This document shows positions 8,150-17,165 of a stretch of 64,000 nt of DNA, in pieces. Position 1 is the stretch's first letter. Every line of letters begins with the position of its first letter. The position numbers and the translations under genes were made by a program. The notes beneath the pieces are model-generated. The model searched no databases. It saw only the letters and a list, made by a program, of their open reading frames with translations, and was not told where the DNA came from. The stretch comes from Pseudacidovorax intermedius (GTDB taxonomy: Bacteria; Pseudomonadota; Gammaproteobacteria; Burkholderiales; Burkholderiaceae_C). Location of the stretch: positions 1-64,000 of the forward strand of contig NZ_LDSL01000130.1 of assembly GCF_001476815.1 (NCBI RefSeq), given 5' to 3'.

Positions 8150-10876
8150 TCAGACGCCGACGGACCGCACGGTCTCGAAGGTGAGGGTGAAGTAGCGCAC
8201 GCCGATGGCGTCGGACACGTGGTAGGCGGCGCTGGCGCAGCGGTTGAGCGTCTGCATCAGGGCGGCATAGCGGCCGTCCTCGCCGGGCGCGCACAGCGTC
8301 TCCAGCGACCAGTGGTCCGGATCGGGCAGCTCGTGCGAGAGCGCCGTGAGGCGGTCGGGCGCGCTGCCGGCCAGCTTGGCGATGCGCTTGCGCAGCGTGT
8401 GCGCCACCCAGGCCAGCGAGCGCGGGTTGTCGCCGTCGAGCACCAGCAGGTCCACCAGCGAGGCCACGTCGCGCCGCTGCTGGTAGCGGGCATGGAAGGT
8501 GATGGTGCTGTCGAACAGGCCGACCACGGCCTCGAAGCCGCTGGCCTCGTGCACGCTGCCGTGCTCGAAGCCGGCCGCCAGCGCATTGGCCAGGAAGGAC
8601 AGGCGCTCGATGTGGCGGCCGATGGACAGCAGCCGCCAGGCGTCGTCGCGCGTCATGCGGTCGGTCTGCGCGCCGGTGATGGCGCTGAGCATCGCGCTGG
8701 TGGCCTCCAGCGTGCGCAGCATGGCGCCGACGGCATAGCGGCCCTCGCCGCTCTCGCCTGCCTGCTCCTGGCTGCGGCGCACGAGGTCGGCCTCGGCGCG
8801 CACGATGTGGTTCCAGTGCTCCTGCGACAGCCGCTCGCGCACGGCCTGGGCCGCCTCGCGCAGGCAGCGCAGGTTGAAGCCCACGCTGCGCCCGTTCTGC
8901 GTGTCGCCGAGCTGGGCGATGAGCGCGCGCTCGAACAGGCGCCGGCTGTGGGCCGCGCGCGCGCCTTCCTGCGGACGCGCGAGGCCGGGCACCTCGCGCG
9001 GCACCAGCGAATTGCGCAGCGCCATCTCGTGCAGCCAGGCCACCAGCGGACGGGAGAACTGGTCCTCGCCGCTGAGGTTCTCGAGCGTCAGGCGCGCCAG
9101 GCGCAGCGTGTTCTCGGCCCGCTCGGTGTAGCGGCCCAGCCAGTACATGTTCTCGGCCGCGCGGCTGGTGACGGGCGCGCGGTGGCGCTGCAGCGAGGCC
9201 GGCGTGGCCTGCGGCGCCAGGCGGGTGCTGCGATCCACCTCGCCCGGGGTCTGCACCCACACGTCGGCGCTGCTGCCGCCACGCTGCATGGAGGCGATCT
9301 GCGCATCGGGCCCCGCCAGCCGCGCCAGGCCGCCGGGCAGCACGCGCCAGCTCTGCGGCCCGTCGTTGACGGCGAACACGCGCAGCAGCACGGCCTTGGG
9401 CGCGATGCGGCCGGGGCCGAGTTCCTGCGACCAGGTGGGCATCTGCGCCAGCGGCAGGTAGCTCTGCACGGTATGGGCATCGCTCTGGCGCAGGATGCGG
9501 CCGGCCCATTCGTCGAGCGCGCGGCGGTCCAGCCGGGTGCCGAGCACGGCCTCGAAGCTGGGATGGATGTCCGAGCCCGTGTAGGTAGGCTTGATGGCGC
9601 ATTCGCCCAGCCGGGGCAGCGCGGCCTCCATGGCGGCGCGCTCGCCGCACCACCAGGTGGGCAGGGCGGGCAGGGCCAGTTCCTCGCCGATCAGCCGGCA
9701 GGCCAGGGCCGGCAGAAAGCCCAGCAGCGCCGGCGATTCGAGGAAGGCCGAGCCCGGCATGTTGGCCACCAGCAGGTTGCCCGCGCGGATCACCTGCAGC
9801 AGGCCGGGCACGCCCAGGGTGGAGTCGGGCCGCAGCTCCAGCGGGTCGAGGAAGGGATCGTCCAGCCGCTTGATGAGCCCGTGCACCGGCCGCAGGCCCT
9901 GCAGCGTCTTGAGGTACAGGCGCTCGTCGCGCACGGTGAGGTCGTTGCCCTCGACCAGCGTCACGCCCAGGTAGCGCGCCAGGTAGGCATGCTCGAAGTA
10001 GGTCTCGTTGTAGGGGCCGGGCGTGAGCAGCGCGATGTGCGGCGGCGCGCCGGCCGGGCACATGCGCTGCAGGCCTTCCATCATGGCGGTGTAGGTGGCG
10101 GCCAGGCGCTGCACCTGCAGCGACTCGAAGGCCTGCGGGAACTGGCGCGACACGGCCAGCCGGTTCTCCAGCAGGTAGCCCAGGCCCGAGGGCGCCTGGG
10201 TGCGCTGGGAGACCACCCACCAGTTGCCGTCCGGCCCGCGCGCCAGGTCGAAGGCGGCGATGCGCAGCCAGGTGTCGCCGGGCGGCTGCACGCCGTGCAT
10301 CTGGCGCAGGTAGCCGGGATGGCCACGCACCAGGGCGGCGGGCAGCAGGCCCTCGCGCAGCAGCGCCTGCGGGCCGTAGACGTCGGCCATCACGCGGTCG
10401 AGGATGCGCACGCGCTGCAGCACGCCGGTCTCGATCTGCGCCCAGCTGGCGGGCGGCACGATCAGCGGGAACAGGTCCAGCGACCAGGGCCGCTGCTGGC
10501 CGTCGGCGTCGGCATAGACGTTGTAGGTGACGCCGTTGTCGCGGATCTGCCGCTCCAGGCTCAGGGCGCGGCGAGGCAGGTCGGCGAAGCCCTCGGGGCC
10601 CAGTTCCTCGAAGAACTGCGTCCAGGCGGGCGTGAGCGGGCCGGCGGGTGCCGCGGCGGGCGCGGGTCCTTCATCGATATCGGGCGCGGGCAGGCTGGCG
10701 TCGGCCAGCACCGGCGCGGCGGGCGCAGCCGGGGCCGCCGGCGCCACGGCCGGGCTGGCGAGGCCGCGCAGCTCGTCGAAATGGCCAGGCTGCGCCGACG
10801 GCGCCAGGGCGGCGGCGAAGGCGGCCGGCGATTCCGCGGCCTGGGCGTCGAAGAGGGAGTCGTTCAGCGGGTCCAC
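8150..10876 (-). CDS. Circularly permuted ATP-grasp amidoligase fused to an alpha-E domain
   Basis: A 908-residue fusion. Residues 1-90 are Ala/Pro-rich and probably disordered. About 90-550 match the circularly permuted type 2 ATP-grasp (DUF404/DUF407) family, with LEGNDLTVRDERLYLKT and the DPLELRPDSTLGVPGLL stretch. About 570-905 are an alpha-E (DUF403) helical domain beginning SRAAENMYWLGRYTERAENT. The ATP-grasp part is predicted to ligate amino acids or peptides; alpha-E is its constant partner. The start is GTG at 10876 and is uncertain because no good ribosome site is present and the N-terminus is not conserved. A second, unfused version of the same two proteins is encoded at 17166-19713, and the sequences clearly differ. 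Confidence 0.88.
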   Translation of the reverse strand: MDPLNDSLFDAQAAESPAAFAAALAPSAQPGHFDELRGLASPAVAPAAPAAPAAPVLADASLPAPDIDEGPAPAAAPAGPLTPAWTQFFEELGPEGFADLPRRALSLERQIRDNGVTYNVYADADGQQRPWSLDLFPLIVPPASWAQIETGVLQRVRILDRVMADVYGPQALLREGLLPAALVRGHPGYLRQMHGVQPPGDTWLRIAAFDLARGPDGNWWVVSQRTQAPSGLGYLLENRLAVSRQFPQAFESLQVQRLAATYTAMMEGLQRMCPAGAPPHIALLTPGPYNETYFEHAYLARYLGVTLVEGNDLTVRDERLYLKTLQGLRPVHGLIKRLDDPFLDPLELRPDSTLGVPGLLQVIRAGNLLVANMPGSAFLESPALLGFLPALACRLIGEELALPALPTWWCGERAAMEAALPRLGECAIKPTYTGSDIHPSFEAVLGTRLDRRALDEWAGRILRQSDAHTVQSYLPLAQMPTWSQELGPGRIAPKAVLLRVFAVNDGPQSWRVLPGGLARLAGPDAQIASMQRGGSSADVWVQTPGEVDRSTRLAPQATPASLQRHRAPVTSRAAENMYWLGRYTERAENTLRLARLTLENLSGEDQFSRPLVAWLHEMALRNSLVPREVPGLARPQEGARAAHSRRLFERALIAQLGDTQNGRSVGFNLRCLREAAQAVRERLSQEHWNHIVRAEADLVRRSQEQAGESGEGRYAVGAMLRTLEATSAMLSAITGAQTDRMTRDDAWRLLSIGRHIERLSFLANALAAGFEHGSVHEASGFEAVVGLFDSTITFHARYQQRRDVASLVDLLVLDGDNPRSLAWVAHTLRKRIAKLAGSAPDRLTALSHELPDPDHWSLETLCAPGEDGRYAALMQTLNRCASAAYHVSDAIGVRYFTLTFETVRSVGV

Positions 10877-11038
10877 AGCCGGCGGATTGTCACATCGGAT
10901 TCATGGCCATCCGGCAGAGGCCCGAAGACCCGGCGCCGACCGTGAACGATTGCACAACCCGCGCGGCCGGCGGGCGACCTGTGCCGTGCCCTGGCCGCTG
11001 CACCTGGCACCGGTGGCGCCCGGGCGCGGCCAGTGGCT

Positions 11039-14000
11039 TCACCGCCGCAGGTCCAGCGTGAACGGGAACTCGCGGCTGCCCACCACCTCGATGTTGGCCG
11101 GCGGCGTGCGCAGCACGCCGGGCGTGTGGCCCATGCGCGAGAAGCGCGCCAGGCGCCGGCTCTCGGCCTCGTAGGCGTTGACCGGGAAGGTGGTGTAGTT
11201 GCGTCCGCCCGGGTGGGCGACGTGGTACTGGCAGCCGCCCAGCGAGCGCTTCATCCAGGTGTCGACGATGTCGAAGGTGAGCGGCGCGTGCGGATGGATG
11301 GTCGGGTGCAGCGACGACGGCGGATTCCAGGCCTTGTAGCGCACGCCCGCCACGTACTCGCCGGCCACGCCGGTGGGCTGCAGCGGCAGCACCTTGCCGT
11401 TGACGGTGACGGCATAGCGGCTCTGGTTGAGGCCGGTGACACGCACCTCGACCCGCTCCAGCGAAGAATCCACGTAGCGCACCGTGCCGCCGATGGCGCC
11501 CTGCTCGCCCATCACGTGCCAGGGCTCCAGCGCATTGCGCAGCGACAGCTCGACGCCCATGGCCTGCACCTCGCCCACGAGCGGGAAGCGGAACTCGAAA
11601 TGCGGCGCGAACCATTCCGCCTCGAAGGCGAAGCCGGCCTGGCGCATCTCGGCGATCACGTCGTCGAAATCCATCTTCACGAAGGTGGGCAGCAGGAAGC
11701 GGTCGTGCAGCTCGGTGCCCCAACGGGTGGCCGGCGCCTGGTAGGGCGTGTCCCAGAAGCGGGCGATGAGCGCGCGCAGCAGCAGCTGCTGCACGATGCT
11801 CATGCGGGCATGGGGCGGCATCTCGAAGGCGCGCAGCTCCAGCAGGCCCAGGCGGCCGGTGGGACCGTCGGGCGAGTAGAGCTTGTCGATGCAGAACTCG
11901 CTGCGGTGCGTGTTGCCGGTGACGTCGATCAGGATGTTGCGCAGCGTGCGGTCCACCAGCCACGGCGGCATGCCCTGGCCGTAGAGCTCGCGGTTGCGCA
12001 CGATCTCCTTGATGGCGATCTCCAGCTCGTAGAGCTGGTCGTTGCGGGCCTCGTCCACGCGCGGCGCCTGGCTGGTCGGGCCGATGAACATGCCCGAGAA
12101 CAGGTACGACAGCGAGGGATGGTTGTGCCAGTACAGCACCAGGCTGGCCAGCAGCTCGGGCCGGCGCAGGAAGGGGCTGTCGGCCGGCGTGGCGCCGCCC
12201 AGCACGAAGTGGTTGCCGCCGCCGGTGCCGGTGTGGCGGCCGTCGGTCATGAACTTCTCGGCCGTCAGGCGCGTCTGGAAGGCCGCGTCGTAGAGGAACT
12301 CGGTGTGCTGGACCAGCTCGCCCCAGTTGTGCGCGGGGTGGATGTTGACCTCGATCACGCCCGGGTCGGGCGTCACCTGCAGCAGCTTGAGGCGGGCGTC
12401 GCGCGGCGGCGGGTAGCCTTCCAGCACGATCTGCATGCCCAGCTCCTCGGCTGTGGACTCGACGGCCGCGAGCAGGTCGAGGTAGTCCTCCAGGAAGGCC
12501 AGCGGCGGCATGAAGACGTAGAGCACGCCCGAGGCATTGCCGACCTTCTCGGCGGCCGGGCCGTTGGCGCGGCGCGGGTCGCGCGCTTCCACGCACAGCG
12601 CGGTGCGGGTGATCCAGTGGGCGGATTCGCCGCGCGAGGGGAAGCGCACGTTGGCGCCGTCCGCCACATGGCGGGCGCTGCCGTCGCCGGGGGCCACGTC
12701 GTCGCCGGTCGTGCCGGCCGCGCCCGGTGGCTGCAGACGCACGGTGGCCGACGCAGCGCTGGGCATGGCCTGGCCGTAGGGGACGTCACCCGTGCCCACG
12801 CCCTGGCCCCAGGCGGCCGCATAGCGGGCGCGCAGGTCGGCGGCGGCGGGCAGGGCATCCTGCGGGCCGTGGGGGTCGCGGTCGATCAGGAAGGGGTACT
12901 GGCCCTTGGCCACCCAGGGCTGCGAATCCAGCGGCAGGCGGTAGCCCATGGGCGAGTCGCCGGGCACGAGGTACAGGCGGTCGTCGCGCATGAACCAGGG
13001 GCCGGTCTTCCAGCCGGCGCCGGCCAGCTGAGGATTGCCGCTGGCGTTGGACGAGGGCTCCAGCGGCAGCACGTAGCCGATCACGGCGTCGAGCTTCTGC
13101 GTGAACACGCGGCGCAGGCGGGCGCGCTCCAGTTCGTCGTCCAGCTTGGACTCGAAGGGGTCGACGTTGACCGGCAGGCGGCGCTCGCGCCAGAGGTAGT
13201 AGTAGACGTCTTCGTAGCCCGGCTGGATGAAGCGCTCGGACAGGCCGAGCTTGCCGGCCAGGGTGCGGGTGAAGCGGTCGGCGTCGGCGCTGGTGTAGCT
13301 GGCGGGCTGGCGCTCGTCGGCGAACAGGGCCGGGTTGTGCCAGATCGGCTGGCCGTCGGCGCGCCAGAAGATCGACAGCGCCCAGCGCGGCAACTGCTCG
13401 CCCGGGTACCACTTGCCCTGGCCGAAGTGCAGGAAGCCGCCCTCGCCGTATTCGGCACGCAGGCGGTCGACCAGCTCGGTGGCGTAGCCGCGCTTGGTGG
13501 GGCCGAGCGCGTCGGTGTTCCATTCGGCGGCGTCGCGGTCGCTGTTGGCCACGTAGGTGGGCTCGCCGCCCATGGTCAGGCGCACGTCGCCGGCGGCCAG
13601 GCGGGCATCGACCGCGTCGCCCAGGGCCAGGACGTCGGCCCACTGGTCGTCGGTGTAGGGCTTGGTGACGCGCGGCGATTCGTAGATGCGGCTGACCACC
13701 ATCTCGTGGTCGAACTCGACCTCGGCCTCGTCGACCAGGCCCTCGATGGGCGCGGCACTCGACGGGCTGGGCGTGCAGGCCAGCGGGATGTGGCCCTCGC
13801 CGGCCAGCAGGCCCGAGGTGGCGTCCAGGCCGATCCAGCCGGCGCCGGGCAGGTAGACCTCGCACCAGGCATGCAGGTCGGTGAAGTCGACCTCGGTGCC
13901 GCTCGGACCGTCGAGCGACTTGACGTCGGGCGTGAGCTGGATCAGGTAGCCCGACACGAAGCGCGCCGCCAGGCCCAGGTGGCGCATCAGCTGCACCAGC

Positions 14001-14557
14001 AGCCAGCCGGAGTCGCGGCAGGAGCCGCTGGCCTTCTCGAGCGTCTCCTCGGGCGTCTGCACGCCCGGTTCCATGCGGATCAGGTACTTGACGTCCTGCT
14101 GCACCTGCTGGTTGAGCTGGACCAGGAAGTCGATGGTGCGCTGCTCGCGGCGGTCGACCTTTTCGAGGTAGGCCGCCACCAGCGGCGTGACCGGCTCGGT
14201 CACGAGGTAGGGCGCCAGCTCCTCCGCCTGGGCCGGCGTGTACTTGAAGGGAACCGTCTCCGCGTGCGGTTCGAGGAAGAAGTCGAAGGGGTTGTAGACC
14301 GCCATCTCGACCACGAGGTCCACCGTCACGGTGAACTCGGTGGTCTTCTTGGGAAAGACCAGCCGCGCCTGGTAGTTGGCGAACGGGTCCTGCTGCCAGT
14401 TGACGAAATGCTCGGCCGGCTCGACGCGCAGCGAATACGAGATCACGTTGCTGCGGCAGTGCGGCGCGGGGCGCAGCCGCACGACCTGCGGGCCCAGCTG
14501 GACGGGCCGGTCGTACTTGTAGCGTGTGACGTGATGGAGGGCGGCGTGGATCGACAT
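11039..14557 (-). CDS. Giant transglutaminase-like protein with C-terminal DUF2126
   Basis: A 1172-residue protein. The first 300 residues hold a transglutaminase N-terminal region and core with catalytic Cys in GSCRDSGWLL, His in DLHAWCEVYLPG and Asp in IGLDATSG. The remainder is DUF2126, a large domain found only with this type of transglutaminase, including the stretch GTGGGNHFVLGGA, which resembles a glutamine-synthetase-type ligase loop. The family is predicted to act in synthesis or modification of an unknown peptide. It opens the three-gene minus-strand locus; 162 bases separate it from the ATP-grasp/alpha-E gene, and that gap holds nothing I recognise. ATG 14557 begins the conserved MSIHAALHHVTRYKYDRPV-type N-terminus. 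Divergent from comEC with 142 bases between. Confidence 0.9.
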   Translation of the reverse strand: MSIHAALHHVTRYKYDRPVQLGPQVVRLRPAPHCRSNVISYSLRVEPAEHFVNWQQDPFANYQARLVFPKKTTEFTVTVDLVVEMAVYNPFDFFLEPHAETVPFKYTPAQAEELAPYLVTEPVTPLVAAYLEKVDRREQRTIDFLVQLNQQVQQDVKYLIRMEPGVQTPEETLEKASGSCRDSGWLLVQLMRHLGLAARFVSGYLIQLTPDVKSLDGPSGTEVDFTDLHAWCEVYLPGAGWIGLDATSGLLAGEGHIPLACTPSPSSAAPIEGLVDEAEVEFDHEMVVSRIYESPRVTKPYTDDQWADVLALGDAVDARLAAGDVRLTMGGEPTYVANSDRDAAEWNTDALGPTKRGYATELVDRLRAEYGEGGFLHFGQGKWYPGEQLPRWALSIFWRADGQPIWHNPALFADERQPASYTSADADRFTRTLAGKLGLSERFIQPGYEDVYYYLWRERRLPVNVDPFESKLDDELERARLRRVFTQKLDAVIGYVLPLEPSSNASGNPQLAGAGWKTGPWFMRDDRLYLVPGDSPMGYRLPLDSQPWVAKGQYPFLIDRDPHGPQDALPAAADLRARYAAAWGQGVGTGDVPYGQAMPSAASATVRLQPPGAAGTTGDDVAPGDGSARHVADGANVRFPSRGESAHWITRTALCVEARDPRRANGPAAEKVGNASGVLYVFMPPLAFLEDYLDLLAAVESTAEELGMQIVLEGYPPPRDARLKLLQVTPDPGVIEVNIHPAHNWGELVQHTEFLYDAAFQTRLTAEKFMTDGRHTGTGGGNHFVLGGATPADSPFLRRPELLASLVLYWHNHPSLSYLFSGMFIGPTSQAPRVDEARNDQLYELEIAIKEIVRNRELYGQGMPPWLVDRTLRNILIDVTGNTHRSEFCIDKLYSPDGPTGRLGLLELRAFEMPPHARMSIVQQLLLRALIARFWDTPYQAPATRWGTELHDRFLLPTFVKMDFDDVIAEMRQAGFAFEAEWFAPHFEFRFPLVGEVQAMGVELSLRNALEPWHVMGEQGAIGGTVRYVDSSLERVEVRVTGLNQSRYAVTVNGKVLPLQPTGVAGEYVAGVRYKAWNPPSSLHPTIHPHAPLTFDIVDTWMKRSLGGCQYHVAHPGGRNYTTFPVNAYEAESRRLARFSRMGHTPGVLRTPPANIEVVGSREFPFTLDLRR

Positions 14558-14699
14558 GTGGCTCGGTGGTTTGGGCTTATTCTGGTGACGGCGCGCGTTC
14601 AGCGATGACGGGCCCGGGGGCGCATGCTAGCCGAGAAGGAAGCAAGGACTGCGCCATCGGCCGCCCCTTCGGCTGCGCCATTCAGGGGGAAACAACAGC

Positions 14700-17090
14700 T
14701 TGAACACAGGCGAGACGAGGGCGCCGGACGCAGCATGCCCGCGCGTCGTGACGAGGGCATGGCGCGGCGCCGGCTGGGGTGGCGTGCTGGCCGCGCTGGC
14801 CGGCTCGGTGGCCGGCGTGGCGCTGCAGCTGCAGCAGGCGGCGCTGTGGCCGGCGGGCATCTACGCGGCCAGCCTGATCGCGGGCCTGCTGCTCTGGCCG
14901 TGCGCAGGACTGGCCGCGGGCCGCCACCGGATGCCGGGCCTCGTGCTGGCCATGCTGGTCGGCCTGCTGCTCGGCGCCGGCCAGACCGGCGCGCGGGCCG
15001 GTCTGCGGGCGCACGACGCGCTGGCACCGGCGCTGGAAGGCCGCGAGATCGTCGTCGAAGGCCGCATCGACCGCATGCCCCAGCACCGCGACGGCGGCCT
15101 GCGCTTCGCCTTCGACCTGGACGGCGCCGCCGGCCTGCCGGGCCGGGCGATGCTGTTCTGGCCCGAGGCCGTGCCCGCTGCCGAAGCGCCGCACGCCGGC
15201 GAGCGCTGGCGCCTGGCGGTGCGCCTGCGGGCGCCGCACGGCAACCTCAATCCCCACGGCTTCGACTACGAGCTGTGGCTGTACGAACAGGACATCCAGG
15301 CCACCGGCACCGTGCGTGCCTCGCCCGCGCCCGAGCGACTGGCCCGACCCGACTTCTGGGCGCTGCCGCTGGAACGCGCCAGCGAATGGGTGCGCGACCG
15401 CATCCTGGCCCGCACCGACGGCAGCAGCGCCGGCCGTGTCGTGGCCGCCCTGGTGACCGGCGACCAGTCCGCCATCGCCCCCGCCGACTGGGAGGTGTTC
15501 CGCGCCACCGGCGTGGCCCACCTGATGAGCATCTCGGGCCTGCACGTGACCATGTTCGCGTGGCTGGCCGCCGCCGTCGTCGGCCGGCTCTGGCGGCTGA
15601 GCCCGCGGCTGATGCTGCGCTGGCCGGCCCCCCATGCCGGCCTGGTCGGCGGGCTGCTGCTGGCGGCGCTCTATGCCGGCTTCAGCGGCTGGGGACTGCC
15701 CTCGCAGCGCACCGTGTGGATGCTGGCGGTGGCCGTGTTGCTGCGGCTGTCGGCGCGGCGCTGGCCGTGGCCGGTCGCCTGGCTGGTGGTGCTGGCGCTG
15801 GTGGTGGCGCTCGACCCGTGGGGGCTGCTGCAGGCGGGCTTCTGGCTGAGCTTCGTGGCCGTCGCGGCGCTGTTCGCCACCGACGCCGGCCCGCTCGCCG
15901 GTGCCGCGGCCAGCAAGCGCGGCGGGGCCGTGCGGCGACTGCTGCGGGAGCAGATGGTGGTCACGCTGGCGCTGGCACCGCTCGGGCTGCTGCTGTTCCA
16001 GCAGGTCTCGCTGGTGGGGCTGGCGGCCAACCTGCTGGCCATTCCGGTCGTCACGCTGGTCGTCACGCCGCTGGGCATGCTCGGCATCGTGCTGCCGCCG
16101 GCCTGGGACGCCGCGGCCTTCGTGGTGGAGGCGCTGCGCGGTGGGCTGGCCTGGGCGGCACAGATGCCCGGTGCCACCTTCAGCGCCGCCGCACCGCCGC
16201 TGTGGGCGGCAGCAGCAGGCGTGGCCGGCGGCGCGCTGATGGCCGCGCCCGGGCCGCTGGCCTGGCGGCTGATGGGCCTGCCGCTGCTGCTGCCGGTGCT
16301 GCTGTGGCGGGCCGAGCCGGTGGCGGCGGGCGAGTTCGAGGTGCTGGCCGCCGACGTGGGGCAGGGCGGCGCGGTGATCGTGCGCACCGCCGGCCATGTG
16401 CTGCTCTTCGATGCCGGCCCGCGCTACGGCGCACGCGCGGACGCCGGCACGCGCGTGCTGGTGCCGCTGCTGCGGGCACAGGGCCTGCGGCTCGACCGCC
16501 TGCTGCTCAGCCACCGCGATGCCGACCACACCGGCGGCGCCGCCGCCGTGCGCGCCGCCCATCCGGCCGTGGGCGAGGCCGGGCCGCCCTGCGCGCGCGG
16601 CCTTCGCTGGCAGTGGGACGGCGTGGACTTCGAGGTGCTGCATCCCGCGCCGGAGGACGCCCGGCCCCTCGCCCCGCACAACGCCACCTCCTGCGTGCTG
16701 CGCATCGGCAACGGCCGGGCGAGCGCGCTGCTGACCGGCGACATCGAGCAGCCGCAGGAACTGCAACTCGTTGCTGACCACGGCGAAGCGCTGCGGGCCG
16801 ACCTGCTGCTGGTGGCCCACCACGGCAGCCGCAGTTCGTCCGCCGAGCCCTGGCTGCGCGCGGTGCGGCCCGCCGTGGCCGTGGCGCAGAACGGCTGGCG
16901 CAATCCCTTCGGCCATCCGGCGCCGGAGGTGCGCGCGCGCTTCCGCCGGCTCGGCATTCCGCTGCACGAGTCGGCGGTCTGCGGTGCCGCGCAGTGGCGC
17001 AGCCGTGCGCCCGCCGCCCTGGTGTGCGAGCGGCAGGCCGCGGCGCGCTACTGGCACCACCGCCCGTCGCCGCCGGCCGGTGAGGAATGA
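14700..17090 (+). CDS. comEC: DNA internalisation/competence protein ComEC/Rec2
   Basis: A 796-residue inner-membrane channel protein that moves single-stranded DNA into the cytoplasm during natural transformation. Order: N-terminal membrane helices and a beta-rich DUF4131 region (to about 190), the Competence membrane domain (GVAHLMSISGLHVTMF, then many helices to about 530), and a C-terminal metallo-beta-lactamase-like domain with SHRDADHTGG near residue 605 and LLTGDIE and VAHHGSRSS later. The start is TTG at 14700, supported by the strong ribosome site AGGGGGA nine bases upstream; no ATG fits. It lies between the two ATP-grasp/alpha-E loci and is divergent from the first. Other competence genes are not in the window. 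Confidence 0.92.
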   Translation: MNTGETRAPDAACPRVVTRAWRGAGWGGVLAALAGSVAGVALQLQQAALWPAGIYAASLIAGLLLWPCAGLAAGRHRMPGLVLAMLVGLLLGAGQTGARAGLRAHDALAPALEGREIVVEGRIDRMPQHRDGGLRFAFDLDGAAGLPGRAMLFWPEAVPAAEAPHAGERWRLAVRLRAPHGNLNPHGFDYELWLYEQDIQATGTVRASPAPERLARPDFWALPLERASEWVRDRILARTDGSSAGRVVAALVTGDQSAIAPADWEVFRATGVAHLMSISGLHVTMFAWLAAAVVGRLWRLSPRLMLRWPAPHAGLVGGLLLAALYAGFSGWGLPSQRTVWMLAVAVLLRLSARRWPWPVAWLVVLALVVALDPWGLLQAGFWLSFVAVAALFATDAGPLAGAAASKRGGAVRRLLREQMVVTLALAPLGLLLFQQVSLVGLAANLLAIPVVTLVVTPLGMLGIVLPPAWDAAAFVVEALRGGLAWAAQMPGATFSAAAPPLWAAAAGVAGGALMAAPGPLAWRLMGLPLLLPVLLWRAEPVAAGEFEVLAADVGQGGAVIVRTAGHVLLFDAGPRYGARADAGTRVLVPLLRAQGLRLDRLLLSHRDADHTGGAAAVRAAHPAVGEAGPPCARGLRWQWDGVDFEVLHPAPEDARPLAPHNATSCVLRIGNGRASALLTGDIEQPQELQLVADHGEALRADLLLVAHHGSRSSSAEPWLRAVRPAVAVAQNGWRNPFGHPAPEVRARFRRLGIPLHESAVCGAAQWRSRAPAALVCERQAAARYWHHRPSPPAGEE

Positions 17091-17165
17091 AAACTTTTGC
17101 TTGCGATGGGCCCGGAAGATGGCCTTGAACTTGCTAAGCTATGGCTCAAGGAGATTGGTCGTTCC

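Noticed and set aside
11033-14608. A plus-strand open frame of 1191 codons opposite the giant transglutaminase gene
   Set aside because: Antisense shadow; His/Arg/Val-rich with no family resemblance, while the other strand encodes a complete conserved protein.
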